Source: Gyromitra esculenta (taxonomy: Eukaryota > Ascomycota > Pezizomycetes > Pezizales > Discinaceae). Taken from it: a stretch of DNA of 64,000 nucleotides. The stretch covers positions 1,426,001 through 1,490,000 of the forward strand of contig JBCAML010000011.1 in NCBI GenBank assembly GCA_038503075.1, written 5' to 3'. The translations under genes and the position numbers were made by a program. Below, in pieces: positions 37,301-49,929 of the stretch. Position 1 is the first letter of the stretch, and each line of letters opens with the position of its first letter. Under the pieces are notes generated by a model. That model searched no databases. It worked only from the letters and a program-made list of their open reading frames with translations, and was not told the origin of the DNA.

Positions 37301-39766
37301 CCTTGTTGGCCAACGACGTGGCTTGTATCTCCGCCGAAAAAAAGGCAACTTTAATGTCTTCTATATCACCCTTTTATGTATAATCGTGTAAGAAAAGACC
37401 TGACACCCCAGTGGCTGTCTTGCTAATAAGGTAGAATTTCAATACTTTTCTTACACGCCTGTACGTGAATTAGTACGGTAGCTTTTGAGTTCTTGGACAT
37501 CCGGGGTCGGGATCTGATTGATTGAATTTGCTTAGACGGGTACGTAAGATCTGGGAAACGCGAAGACCAGCAAGCTTCAGAAATGTTTCGATGTTGGTGT
37601 GTGAGATCGATCATTAAATGGGCTCTGAAAGTACAAAATATATGGAACTTGCCTTGCTTTTCTTGACGACTAACGTCGGCGGTAACTCATCGTCGATCAT
37701 TATAGTAACCTAAGCCAACAGATTCTTAAGCGCATTTATCCCACTTGACCTCTACCACAGCCAAAATTGCTAGCCGTTGCCTATTCTTTCGCCACGTATG
37801 GTGATCGAAACGGAGTAGTCTGTATTTTCGCCTAAGACATCTGTCCAGATATATGCCGCCAGGAGCCTGCGAGAGCTTATCAAATAAAGCAGGAACCAGG
37901 GCGATCACCAGGGCGATCACCAGGGCGAAATCGACATCCATCATCGCAAACACCGAAACCTGCTAAGTAAGTATAGGCTAGGAAACAGGAAAGTTACATG
38001 TAGCTACTAATCACAGAGGAGAATCATTTTTCCCCACAGCAACCGATCCCACAAACGAGGATAAACCACTTACTGTGTTTCTCACTTCTTATGAAATTTG
38101 CCAATGGTATTACCTGTTCTTCGTTCGGTTAATCCTAAACGAAAAAAACTATGTTCGATTTAGAGTTTACCTCTGTCATAGATATATTAGTAGCATAAAT
38201 AGAACTATCTTGGATCGAGCAAACAAGCTGCGAAGATCGGAAGTGAAACAGCGAAAAGTTGTCAAACCTCCCGGTTCTTGCCACGCCAGATAGCTGAGAT
38301 ACTTGTCTAGCATCCAAGAACGACTTCTGGTTGTTTTATGTAAATTTGAAATCGCAACTGAAGTACTGCAGCCAGCGGAAATCACTCAAACCTCTTTAAC
38401 AGGATTGAGGCTATTGGTATCGATCACGACTTGTAGATGCCATAGTATTATCTCTTATAGGTTACAGAGATAGTAAATTCAGCAGTTATAATGGATGAAA
38501 TAAAACTATCTGCTTATATTAATGGGGTAGAGGCGTCTAATTAACCGCGCGCAGAAAGTTGGGAGACTAGTTTAAATTGGATTTTACTACATAATATGTG
38601 CTCTCTTTCTAATTCTAGCTACCTGGAGATATCTCTGTGCTACTACCAACCTCTGCCTTCGCCACCTACCTTGGATACCTGTATCTTATAGTTGCCCTTG
38701 AGTTTTAGCTTTTGGATCTTTCCACGCGCCTCCCTTGGTCATCTATGGCACTCTAGGCCAACGTGCCCTGCATCGGCCCGCCCCGCGTGCATGCATTTTG
38801 CATCCCACTCACCTAGATAGCATGTATATCCAAGGCCTGCTAGCACGTTTACAGAACCCGTCCTCCATCTATGGTTTGCCAATTTAATGACTACCTAGAG
38901 TATAGCTTTTGAGGCTTCTTCCTAGTGCAAGCCTTACACAGAGAGAGATACTTCGCTTAACAAACCAGGCACGTTCATACGAGCGATTTTTGACCAACCA
39001 AAGAGGTATCGGGTAGTGGTTCCCGGGCTTAGGTGTCATTCCGTTCTGCGAGAAATATGCAAACGGGAACTTAGTATAGACTTCCTAGGTGCTTCTAAGT
39101 TACTGATGAATTTCTTGGTTGACATTTGGTAATTTCTCAACAACAAACCGTCTAAACGAAGCCCTGGACGTTCGTGTAGTAACTAAGGTATTGGCCTATC
39201 CACGATATGGGGCTACATGTAGTGATGAGGATGACGTTTCGCGGGTAGCGACTAAATATGGCAAGTAGTGAGGAAGCTCAGTGGAAGGCGATTTTACCAT
39301 CACTCTTTCAATGATGGCAAACATTGGATTAAGAGTGACTGATTGATTGACTAATAGCTAACCGCGACGGGGAGCCTAAAAATTGAGTTAGATCTAGAGT
39401 TATTATTTAATAACTCCCTTAAGACTATAAAACATTAACCCACATGACCATTAATTTCTTAGCTAAAGGGATATCTTCTGTTTATTTGGCGCATTCTGTA
39501 TTTCATGGAAGGCTTCAGATATCAAATACTGCGCACTAGCACTAGACGCCCCTGGGCTAGATCTTGCATTCTGCGCACTCTTCTTCGGGTTCTTTCTTCC
39601 CCTCAGCCCTCCAAAAATGTACCTAGAAACTTCGCGTCCCGCCCTTCGTTCAGCTAGCCGTTTCATTCCTTCCAACTGCAAATCGATCGGTGAATATACT
39701 CCCATTGCAAAGGTCGCTAGCTGCATACAGGCAAAGATTACAGCTAGTCAGAATCAGAGCTCGCCG
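34372..39766. other. 5.4-kb gene-free region
   Basis: No supportable exon. It begins with the T/G-rich probable 3' UTR of the zinc-finger gene. It contains a 13-base-arm inverted repeat (37385-37457), four TACATGTA palindromes and GC-richer patches near 38.7 kb that may be old transposon debris. Confidence 0.5.
37385..37457. repeat. Short perfect inverted repeat
   Basis: CGTGTAAGAAAAG (37385-37397) and CTTTTCTTACACG (37445-37457) pair perfectly around a 47-base loop. Confidence 0.6.
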
Positions 39767-40152
39767 ATGGCAACCACTGCGTTACAGTTTTCCGGTTCCC
39801 TGAGCAAAATACAGCCGGAGGTAGAGGAGGGCGAGATTACATTAGAGGAACAAGAGGAAGAATTGAGACAGAGAGAGCGAAGGGAACTTGAGGGGTGGAA
39901 GGAGAAGAAGAGGAAGGAGAGGGAGGCGGAGGCGAAGGAGTGGAAAACGAATGATGCTGGAGTAAAGATGGCCAGAAAGAAGGAGAGATGGGCTATGGGA
40001 TTAGAAGGCGCACAAAGAGATAGAGTCGATGGTATAGGATTCCTAGTGTTTCTTTTGTTGAAAATCAACGACATTCGGTAAGATTCTTTTAAAGGTACTG
40101 GGCTTCAAGTTGACTAGATCTTTCTTCTTCTCTCAGCAACAGGGCAATATAG
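39767..40152 (+). CDS. Possible small charged coiled-coil protein
   Basis: Tentative. From ATG 39767 the frame reads MATTALQFSGSLSKIQPEVE followed by a strongly charged helix (EEQEEELRQRERRELEGWKE and more K/E/R). An intron 40078-40136 (GTAAGA...TCTCAG, 59 bases) would extend the ORF past the TAA at 40079 to a TAG at 40150-40152, giving 108 residues ending NRAI. The same frame is open upstream to 39617, so the start could be earlier. Highly charged repeats can stay open by composition, and an 88-codon ORF overlaps on the other strand, so coding status is unsure. No family recognised. Confidence 0.4.
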
Positions 40153-41259
40153 CAGAGTAGTAGGTAATTGTCAGGTCCCAGGAGTGTGGCACCCGAGACC
40201 CACCATCCATTCTAAGAAAGGCAACTACAAAAATCGAGTTGGAGATTTCAAGCACAGCAATTTTGATCGTCCAGGCAAAGTCTCGGATTATCACGAATGC
40301 AAACATAATACAGCAGATCATGAGCGTGCTCATGTTTGGGGTCCCCAGCAGCACTCAAGGGCACTTCATCAAAGTTTGGCGAGCCCGGCAGGGACACAAA
40401 AAAAGATGTTTCTAATGAAGTCTAAAGCTTGCAGTTCCAAGGCCTCTCACCAACTCATGTTCAAAAATGTTCATGGGTTCGAACGTTTCGAAGATGCACC
40501 TGGACATCATCTACCTGAGCTACCTGCCGAGAAGCAGCAAGTAAACAGACCTATCGAAAGCTCTCTCACACTCTTCACTGAATCCTTTGATGATCGCGAT
40601 GATGTTGGTGAATGGCGCGTAGAGATACATGATATCTAGTACTACTACATGTATCTTGACTAAACGTATCTTACTTATTTGTTTCCTTTTTCGAGATACG
40701 CATGCGCAGGTTATGGCAAATTCTAGAAGAAATACATACCGAAATATGTAGGTATTAAGAACAGTTCTAACCGAATACAAATAAACTTAAGATCCCAGGA
40801 CCTAGGTACCTGGAGCAGTGTATTGAAGAAATGTTTGAAAAGGGCCTGCGGCTTTATAATTAACTGCCATGCTGGAGATAGGAACGAGCTATATATTGTT
40901 AATGAAGTGGAGCCGTGATGAGTAATAAGCCGTGGGTGAGCCTTTTCATCCCCAAACGGAGACACCCCGACTGGCGTGCGCCCTACAATGATCCGTCCGA
41001 ACCGGCGTGGATGGCGGCTTCTCCTACATCCGGCCGCCTAGACATGCTGCCTTGGCGCCATCAACGATTACCGGAGCCCAGCTCCCATGAACCTGCAGAT
41101 AATCTTTGACGTCTGCTGTCGCGCGATCCGAGCCTGCCGAGGGCGCCCTTCTTCTCTTAATCTCATCCTCCCCCGCCCCCTCTGAGAATTCTGTTGCGAC
41201 AGCTTCGCCAATCGTATTCCCAATAGAGAGAAAGGAGTTCTAGAAAAAGCTGTGACAAG
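40153..41259. other. Intergenic region upstream of the DUF2434 gene
   Basis: Contains a 151-codon ORF at 40184-40639 without recognisable content, and one TACATGTA near 40646. The last 300 bases should be the promoter of the membrane-protein gene. Confidence 0.45.
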
Positions 41260-42692
41260 ATGGGGACTCCGTACAACGCCTCGCACATTCAGTACAATGG
41301 AAACTATTTTAATACCTCACTTATGAAAGAGTGGAATTACAGTATGTCCCACTCTACACTGGACAAACGAATGCTAAGACGGTTGTTGACGCGAGAAACC
41401 CTCTAAAGCCATCTATTCCAACAGTACCCTCTCGAACGTCTCTCGATGTTACCTCGTCTTTGGTGACTACCAGCCATATTTCGTCCCGAATGGCTCGGTA
41501 TTCAATGGTACCGACTGTGATTCCCCTGTAAACCCCATCTCAACACGAGGAATCCTTGGCATAGTCTCTAGCGTTTTTTTCGCACTCGCAGTCATGTTCG
41601 GATTATCTTGTCTACGTAAGCACGGTGCCAACCATCTTCCTCCAGAGAAAAGATTCAAATTGGTTTCGAGGCGGTGGCAGTGGTATTGGTTAGTTACTAC
41701 GGGTTTTTGTGGGCTGGTATCCGGTTTTATGGCTATCGATGTGGATAGGGATTATATCCAGAGCACGGCATTAATACTGCAGAGTATATTTTATTACGTT
41801 ACGCTGCCGACTATGTTGGCTGCCATTTGGGAAATGACAAGGCATTGGTACGGGACTTCCTATTCGGCTAATGGATGGGCTGGCCACAAGACTACAAGCC
41901 GTTTTCATCCAAATTTTCAATGCGGGTTTTTACCGTAAACATACAACATATGCTTACTATATTTCCAGGGGATCGTTCTTAGAGCGACAAATGGTCGACG
42001 AAGATACATTCTGTTTCCAGCAAGACGACAAGCGAGCTAAAATCGAATTCTATGTACCCTTAGTTTTCTACCTCTTCGCCTTCCTGGTAAGATACCACAT
42101 CCTCCAGCCTTTCAACGTTGTTTGTCAGGTGTCTAATTATCAATAGAACTTTTTCATGTCTATACTACGCAATTGGAACCCCATCACCAAATCCTGGGGT
42201 GGCGCAACCGCAACAGACCCACGTTTCCGTGCCGGCGCCATCTTTGCAATCATCGCTTGGCTCATAATAATCTTCTCCCTTTGCGTCTCAATGCATTACT
42301 ACCATCCTCGCCGTATCCCCGTAAAGATCCCTTTGGCTCTTGCTCTTATATTTATCCGGCTGGGTTATAACGCGGCATGTGCGTGGGATTATTCGATAAC
42401 ACCATTATCGCACACAACTAACCCAGGGTATATCTATGGGCTGGGCTATTTACCGATTTTGATAATCATGGCGATTATGATCTATAATGGAGGCAAAGAT
42501 ATGAACGAAGATTTGTTAATCATAAAGAAGAGGAGGGAGAGGGAGCTTCAGCTTAATAAAGAAATAGGGATTCATCGAAAGGAGCTGGAGAAGGGATTAC
42601 CGCCAGTAAGGGAGATTGGAAGGTTGCCAACTGTGATGGAGATGGGGAGGATGCCAGGAATGGGGATGAACAGAAGAGGTGTGGCTATCTAA
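41260..42692 (+). CDS. Multipass membrane protein of the fungal DUF2434 type
   Basis: Biochemical role unknown. Exons 41260-41341, 41409-41847, 41969-42086 and 42147-42692 give 394 residues. The extracellular or lumenal N-terminus has several N-glycosylation sequons (NAS, NTS, NYT, NST, NVS). About seven hydrophobic helices follow, including GILGIVSSVFFALAVMFGLS, WYWLVTTGFCGLVSGFMAID, FYVPLVFYLFAFLNFFMSIL and AGAIFAIIAWLIIIFSLCVS. Conserved-looking blocks RWQWYW, AIDVDRDY, QQDDKRAKIEFY and IYGLGYLPIL match my memory of the ascomycete DUF2434 family. The C-terminal cytosolic tail is charged (KKRRERELQLNKE) and ends GMNRRGVAI. Every splice junction restores that pattern: NY-T, RHW-G and AFL-N. 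Good confidence in structure and family, none in function. Confidence 0.85.
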
Positions 42693-43840
42693 TAGTTGTG
42701 ATAAAAGGTAGATGAAGCTGGCATTTGGCGGATGTGAGACTTTTGGAGCCAGTGATGCAGTTTTCGGAGCTTATTGAGGTGGCGAAGTAAGAGCAGCACC
42801 TTGCATAGGCATAGGTACAGATGAGACTACTGAATCTGACCTGGGGAACATCGGCATAGCGAGCGGACGTGGGTGTACTAACACTCCTTTTGGGCATTCG
42901 TCCACCAATAATCTCTCATTATTCTTTAATTATTCATTTCCTATTTCATTCGTTACCTGTATGACGATTTGAGCGGGGTAATTCATTTCATTTCATCAGC
43001 TGCTGTCTATAGATTCATTTTGGGGGGAATTGGTGGTTCTTAGCAATCATGGTTGGCACAAAGTAGAGTGGAGATTTCCAGGCGGAAAAGGTCAATGAGC
43101 ACGTCTACTGCCCATAGGCTTGAATCAGAAACGAGAAACGCTTTCAGGTGAAGGGACGTTGAATTCAACTCGGGCTTTAAACTTATTGGCCAATCGACCT
43201 CCATAATCGAGATCTTGTGAACTTTTATTAGGCGACTTTGAGATGAGATTGGTTTTATAGATATCGATATAGAGTACTGATAGTTCGTCCAACCTCAATC
43301 GCGCCAAAAAAAACCTCCATTGATCACGGTGCGCTAGCGAGTTCTTTAAATCTCCAAACTAGTAGTGATTTGGAGGAATTACTGAATATCCTTCGCTATC
43401 AGAACCGATAGAATTTTTCTAAAAATGGGATTTTGAAAGCGGATATGGCCCCAGACAGCTGCAGGGCTTGTTCTGTATGTGGGGTTCCTTAATGCTATAG
43501 CTATATAGATGCAAAGCATATTTCACTCGACAACTACATTTCTCAACTACGGTAAGAGATTTGAACGCGATGGATTTCCTAACTTTTAGCCTTTTGAGGT
43601 TGCTCTTGGGGATTCACAACCGGTTTTTTCCAACAGGCTTCTAGGACTCTACTAGTATTGATTTGGGGCCTTCCAGTTGTGGTTTTCCTCGTAGGGGTTA
43701 ACGTTGGTTGAGTTATAATAAAAGCCACAGTGCGGAAAAGGAAGTGCATGTTACACAACAGGTTGGATTTCCACGCATCAGTCGTATATTCGCCAGAATA
43801 CCACACTAAGCCCCTTCCTTTTTTTATTACTGTAGTACTA

Positions 43841-43996
43841 CAGTCGGACCTTGATATAAGGAACCTCGATATAATGGAAATTTACTGTAACGGACGGAAA
43901 TTGGGCGCAGCTTTGAGTTCCTGGCACCACCCAAAATTTTCTATAACGAACGAATTCCCACGAATTATGCATGTCCCTTATAACAAGGTGCGACCG
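43841..43996. mobile_element. MITE with CAGTCG terminal inverted repeats, TA-flanked (pogo/Tc1-like)
   Basis: The 5' end CAGTCGGACCTTGATATAAG and the reverse complement of the 3' end, CGGTCGCACCTTGTTATAAG, differ at three positions. TA lies at 43839-43840 and 43997-43998. The length is 156 bases. Internal TATAACGAACG-like sequence is typical of pogo-type non-autonomous elements. No coding capacity. Confidence 0.82.
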
Positions 43997-45376
43997 TAAT
44001 TACATCACCTACTAAATATTTACCATTTTAATTAAGGAGCATGTACAAGCTTAAGTTATATTAAAATCACTACTACAAGCTCTAGAGAGTGGGGAGAAAG
44101 ATCGTAACTTAAGCGATCAACCACAAAACCCTACTGGGAGCTTCTGATCACAATTGCAAGCTATGCTACACCATGGCATCACAGCACGCCTGGTATTTAT
44201 CAATCTTTATTACTTATTCACTAGACGGATCTTCTTCTTACTACTACTAGCAAATTGGGGGAGAGGATTCCTTCCCCTGAAAGCTAGTCATGTTTTATTT
44301 TGGCTCTCCTAGGCAGGAATCAATGACAATAGCCAAGGCAAGTCATTGACATATCTAAAAGATGTAGTTAAGTGCGAGTGAAAGAGGATGTGCTTGGCTG
44401 CGTGGATCACGGATTATAGCCATTATTATTGTAGGGCCTGGGACCTAAGGCGCTCGTGCTACTTTCTCCCATCTATAGATATAGACTGGCACCCTCAACT
44501 TTCTGCACCACAACCTTCTAGTGCAACTCACCAGTTTCTTCACCTATCACTAGTTCCTCGATCCTGGTTGGATAGGAGGTCGGCTTTCCTAAAGCGACAT
44601 CAAAATCGCGATTGAAGTATTATCATCAGCTACGTATACTTGGTTTTAGGTTTTCGAATTAACGCTTTCCATAAAATTTAATCCATCCCTAAGATCTACT
44701 TGAGCATATGCGTAGCAACCGAGTTTGTCGTAGCAGGATGATAGCGACCTGAGAATGATAAGGGTTTATCATTCCCTAAAAGAGTCACTTATATATTGTG
44801 ATGCTGGTTGTTGCTTGGCCGGATAGATGCATACATGTAATTACTAGTACTAACATGACAACCCATTTCCCCAATAAGTCGCGGAGAATTATACTCTATA
44901 TAAGAAACAAATAGAATTAAATCAGTGTTATCGCTGTATTCTGCGCAACCTGGAAGCTCACCGGGAGCTATCTCCCCCACACCATTGCAATTTAACATCC
45001 GATTCTCCGCGGTTGGCCTGTCGCATTCCTCCCACCAGTGACATTTCTTGAGAGAATTCGAACACGTTCGCCTTTGATCGCGAAATCAGGATCTCTGCGC
45101 GCAGCATTCACTAGAAGCACAATTTAGACCCAATTAAATTTTTATTACTCAATTAAACTAGATATCCCGCGTTAGTTTCGTGTTTGGTGGTTAGTCGTGG
45201 ACTTCGATGTAAGGAAGACGTAGAAGGGTTTATCATGACTTGAAACCAAGGCTTGAAATCAACTACTAGAATTCTTGAAGAGTGCAGAAAAAAGCAAAAA
45301 ATCAACAAAAGGCATACTCTACAGTGCACGTGCGAGTGTTGGCGAAATCAGAGAAGAGGCCCGAGCCCCACATCGT

Positions 45377-45641
45377 ACTGGCACAGCCGACAAGTTTATC
45401 AGTCACGTGCAGGTGAAAGGCTAGAGCGGCAGGGTGGCAACGGGGTGAATTATGGCACTTGCAGCTACATTTTTATTTTATTTTTACTTGTATGGCTCCC
45501 AGGACCAACTTGGTGATTTCTACCTCCTGGTATCTGTGTTGTTGGTGATGCTGTGGGATTTTTGTGGGTACTTCATGAGTGTTTTGTGGGGTTTCGCTAC
45601 CTTAATTTCTGGTGACTGATAGACTTGTCGGCTGTGCCAGT
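45377..45641. repeat. Inverted repeat, 30-base arms
   Basis: Arms 45377-45406 (ACTGGCACAGCCGACAAGTT...) and 45612-45641 match at 29 of 30 positions, around a 205-base interior. Outer dinucleotides are TA on the left and TG on the right. It is probably a small DNA transposon remnant with CTGGCACAGCC ends. Confidence 0.78.
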
Positions 45642-46661
45642 GTCCCATACACCGGCAAAGCCGACCCTTTCAAGTGGGGGCCAATGTTTACCCTTGTTCA
45701 TTGGCCACCTTGCAATTGACTAGGCTGCTAGTCTGCGTTGAGCCACCGCCACACAAGGGAGCCAGCATTTGTTACCGGTGTAAGGGATAGGGCTATCCGA
45801 TCTTGCTTAGGTCAGGGAAGAATTGTAGAAAAACAAGGGATATCCCTGCAGCGAATGGGAAACCTACAGTTCTTGACTTCAAGTCCTTCTGGCCAATCGT
45901 TTCACTCAAGGGTATCCCAGGGGTTTCCAAACTTCTTCCTTGACCCGAGTAATCGGCTTTGGATGCCCCGAAGCGAACTGCTAGCTGCAGCCGACACTAA
46001 TAGATGAAATTCTGATATAATGTGATCTTGAGGCCTCTAGTTATCCATCTAAGAGAATATATGATGTCGGTACCATTCACAAATAATCATCAGCAAATGA
46101 AGCAGCGGCGCACGAGATGTACTGATTTCATCTGATAAAATACGGTCAGGGTTGACCGAACGTGAAGAATGCAGAATGCCTTACCAGAGTAGTGATATGT
46201 GATATCAGCCATCATGAAAAGGCCTCATCGAAGTGATTGCGCTATCCTATCGGCTGCTTGCTAGTTCGAAGCTAGATGAGTTCTGTAATTATAATAATTC
46301 AGTACATGACTACTACATGTACCTTAATACTAATTATCACGGTTGTGTGACAGATAACTGATTTAGTCATTACTCGATCATAGTTTCCTAACAACAAGAC
46401 TTGAGAGACGAATAAACAAACACCATCGCCATCGGAGTTTGCCAGAAGTTTGCCATCTCCTATTTGCGCATTTTCACGTGCGTACGCGTTTGATACTGAT
46501 CAGCCAATCATCTTGCCTCCGAGCTCCGTGGCAGCATGCAAACGATCCCTATCGAAACACTCTAAAATTTACCGCCAAACTCGATCGGCTTATTCAGAGC
46601 CCGCAGCCAAAGAAACGCTTGCTCGCATCTGGGGAGGGTATGATCTACAAATCCGAGACCC

Positions 46662-46811
46662 ATGGCCACGGTAGAAGTGAAGCCTGGGATTAAGGATGGA
46701 AGTGGGGCTGGCGTCGATTTATTCGACCGTAGTGAGCTGGCAGAACTTGAGGCGGTTCGCAGGTGGGATGATGTGCACGAGGTATCCAAGAAACATAACG
46801 TGAGCAAATGA
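46662..46811 (+). CDS. Doubtful very short ORF or first exon
   Basis: The ATG sits in a good context (cccATGGCC) and reads MATVEVKPGIKDGSGAGVDL, then a charged helix (SELAELEAVRRWDDVHE). Unspliced it stops after 49 residues. A GTGAGC donor at 46800 could instead join it to sequence after an AG near 46853. I do not recognise it, and it may be chance. Confidence 0.22.
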   Translation: MATVEVKPGIKDGSGAGVDLFDRSELAELEAVRRWDDVHEVSKKHNVSK

Positions 46812-48108
46812 AGGAATTCCACGCATAAATCTCGATCTTTGCAAAACACAAGCCTGGAGGAGGTCATGACTGGAGTGCCACACCTCGAGCGTGACTATCG
46901 AGTGATTAGATATGACTAAATTCATGACCAATATAAAATACTTTCCACTTGTTTAATGCATATCTGCATCCTCAATTTGCCAGAATAATAGGATAATCCT
47001 CACTAGAGATAAGACAGAAGGGAATTCACTCTCGGTTAGTGAAACGATACAGGTACACTTACTAGGCTCGATCACGAAGAACGTCCCTGACAGCGAGATT
47101 GTCCTTTTAATCCTATTTTTATATACGGATTCAAACTGTTCATGAGAAATTGCCGTCCTCACACGTGATCCTTGGTAGTAAAGAGTATTTTCTAGGAAAT
47201 ACGGAGGCTTAACACGATCGCATGGCAGTCTGAAGATCAGAATTGGAAAGAAACAGTTTTCCAGATTATAGAGGCCTGTCTTTCACTTGATACAGCTTTC
47301 CGGCTCCACCCGTATTTTATTTTTTTGACTATCATTTAGATACAAAACTTTAGCTAGAAGCAGGTCCTAGTAGACCGTAAATTTACAACGAAGGGGGGGT
47401 GTATCAAATATACACGTTTGATTTATGACAAACCGGGACACCCCAGATCAAAATTTTCAGCTTTCTAAATAGGTCGATTCATAGGGCTACTGCGCGTACG
47501 TGCGCATGCGGGGTTCCAGGACGATCGAGTCCTACATACACAACGAAGCAATTACAACCGGAGATTATGTCGGCTCACGGATACTCTTGCGTCTCTGCTG
47601 CATTATGCGGGCTGCATTGCAAAGATAACTCACCCGTTGGGACAGGGTGGCTTAAGTGTGGGCGAGTAACATCAGCTCGAGTGTTGCATTAGCCACGGTT
47701 TGCAATTGCAAGGATCCTGCTGGGTTGGTTCGCCATAGTAAAAGTAATAATAATCAAGGGTCTGCTATGTGACTGTAATTGGATACCGCGCTGTCGGGAC
47801 ATGTGGCCTCATATGGGCAGATAGGCGGTAGGTACTTTGACGAACACACACAGTTGAAAGGTGGGTAGAAATATAAAATTCATCATTCAAACAAACGTTC
47901 CTAAAAGTAGGCATAAAGCACATATCCATAACCCAGCCGAAAAGTCCACTCATGCAGGGCAACCACCAAGATAAAAAAACACTGAGATACAAATCTGATG
48001 ACCACTGAACGTTTTAAACAAGTAAAAGTAAAGTACAAAAACGCTAAGGGATGATAATGTTTCCAATCCTAAGGAGAAGCCCAGTTACGTAAAGAAAAAT
48101 GGGTGCTT

Positions 48109-48517
48109 CTAAAGGCGACTTTCCAGAACAGCAAGGGTGTTATTTTCCACCAAGGTCACCCTTTCCCAGGTACGCCCATCCCAGAAGGCTACCATAGGGA
48201 CAAGGGTAATATTCAATTCTTCCAACACAGCTTCCATATCCTGCGTTCTCGAGGCGTTGATGGAGAAAAACGACATCGTCTGAGTAAAGGCGGGGTTGGT
48301 TGACGCTTGGTGGAAAACGCTGTATTAAAGTGGCTTGGAATTAGCAACTAGCGGGAGTGAAACTGATAAAAAATGTATAAACTCACGCAGTTGGTTTCCA
48401 GCATGGTTCAGCAAGCGGATCGTAGAAAATAACGGCGAGTTTATGGCCTTCTCGAACACCGCCAACCTTCTCGCGGAAATGATTGACGTTGACGAATTCC
48501 GTGGATCCTACGACCAT
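48109..48517 (-). CDS. Thioredoxin-fold protein lacking the nucleophilic cysteine
   Basis: Exons on the minus strand 48517-48387 and 48319-48109, intron 67 bases (GTGAGT...ATACAG, phase 2), give 113 residues, thioredoxin size. The N-terminus MVVGSTEFVNVNHFREKVGG resembles the first strand and helix of thioredoxins. LAVIFYDPLAEPCWKPTAVF aligns with the usual FYATWCGPCKMIAPVF, so WCGPC is replaced by LAEPC (residues 35-39). The first, nucleophilic cysteine is alanine and the resolving cysteine (39) is kept. The cis-proline is present (ITLVPMVAFWDG, P85), and the TMSFFSINASRTQDMEAVLE block fits the central strand and helix. It is probably redox-inactive as a disulfide reductase and may be a binding or scaffold protein. 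There is no signal peptide, so it is likely cytosolic. Confidence 0.82.
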
Positions 48518-49653
48518 TTTGTTTTTGTGCTTTTGAGTGAGAGGTTTCGAGAGAGTAGATTTTGATAATAGCTTCAAGAGTACTGAGAACGACTATTTCG
48601 CAGAAGAGGGGGAGGCAGTTATGATAAGTACTGAATGCTAACAAGATGAAATGATTTACGCTTTAAACCGAAGATGAAGCAATGGCTGTGAGAATTAAGG
48701 ATGGAATTGCTCCCGAGGAAAGGTTTAATTAAATAGTATTTTTTTTCTTCGACTACGATGTTCGCATGTCCTCCCTTCATCCCTATACTCGCAGACAACA
48801 AACAATGGTACTCTACTAAAACTGAATTCGATGGTAATCAATGCATGGCTGTCGTGGCTGTCGTGGCTGTCGTGGTTTCGTGATATTGGTTTTTTTTTAG
48901 ACTCAGGCAATGATTTAGCTGAAGACGTGGGGTAAGTGGAACGTCGTGATAACCTCCAAGCAATTGAGGTAGAGTCCGTCCACCATTTTCAAGACCATCG
49001 CATGCCGGATATACGTATTCACGCAGGTCTGACGAAAACCTAGCCGCGCATCCATCGCCAGAGATAATTGGAATAAATAACTGGATCGCATAGCAATCAT
49101 TCGTTTTTCCTCGGTTTACTCCATGCTTTTCCTCGTTATGTCTGCAATGCACAGTCGCTCCTGATTAGGGGACGATAAAACTTGGGGAATGATCAACAGG
49201 GGTTCCCTGCAATAGAAATTTCTAACCTGAGCCCAATACTCGTTGCTCTAGACCTCTCTAGACCCCTGTCCGCCATTACCTGGTTGCGGTCGTATCTATA
49301 GGAAATAAGGGTATCATTGCTCATTGCCCATTATTTCTGATCGAACGAGAGTCGGGAAAGTACACGATCGGTACTCTGATAGTTAGCTTATCACGCAATA
49401 TGCGCGTGCCTGGACTTCTCGTACTAGTGCGGCTCAAGGAAATTCCGATAAGGCCAAACCCCAACTTATGTACGTCACAACACTAAACGCTGTCTGGTAC
49501 GATCTTTTGGCCAAGGAACGCCTCCTTACGTCACGTCAGGTCGCGCCCTTACAGGCCACCTCCCCCTCTCCAAGATCGCATCGGCTGCAACAAAAAAAAT
49601 TAACTGCAAAAACAGCAACTGCAACAAACAACTGTGTAGAACCTCACCGAAAA
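48518..49653. other. Intergenic region between divergent genes
   Basis: It lies between the 5' ends of the thioredoxin-like and small membrane-protein genes. A minus-strand ORF at 48838-49152 contains a cysteine-bearing stretch (GDGCAARFSSDLREYVYPAC) but lacks a signal or supportable splice, and runs into a (GTGGCTGTC) triple repeat at 48846-48875. It may be a gene relic. Confidence 0.4.
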
Positions 49654-49929
49654 ATGGCCACATCATTCTCAGAAATATTTCCTGCGATAGCAGTCTTTTT
49701 CCTCATCGCCATACTCGGAACGGCAGGGTTTGTTGTCTCCCAAAAGCTGCCACAGTGGACCAAAGGCGCAAAGGAGCAACTCAAGGAGAAAAATATCGAT
49801 ATCTCAAACGGTGGCGTCAGATTTGGGGTCAAGGAGGTGTCTAACGAAGAGGAAATGGATAAGTTACAAAGGCTAGCGGGCATTCATTCACTCGTTCTTT
49901 ATGGCAAGCTGAGTGGTTGTTGTTATTAG
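49654..49929 (+). CDS. Small single-pass membrane protein
   Basis: From ATG 49654 the chain begins MATSFSEIFPAIAVFFLIAI, a single N-terminal transmembrane helix (about residues 9-29). A soluble helical part follows, KGAKEQLKEKNIDISNGGVR then FGVKEVSNEEEMDKLQR, like small fungal proteins with a KN(I/V)...GVKEV block that I recall only loosely. Read through, it stops at 49929 with an unconvincing tail after residue 72. A 58-base GC-AG intron (49872-49929) would instead continue the frame to about 50179, giving 155 residues. The C-terminus is therefore uncertain. The same frame is open upstream to 49468, but that part is low complexity. Confidence 0.55.
   Translation: MATSFSEIFPAIAVFFLIAILGTAGFVVSQKLPQWTKGAKEQLKEKNIDISNGGVRFGVKEVSNEEEMDKLQRLAGIHSLVLYGKLSGCCY

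Larger units (their letters stand above)
42693..48108. other. 5.4-kb mostly gene-free region
   Basis: Only one doubtful short gene (46662) is seen. It contains a TA-flanked MITE (43841-43996), a 30-base-arm inverted repeat (45377-45641) and two TACATGTA palindromes (near 44832 and 46311). Confidence 0.5.
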
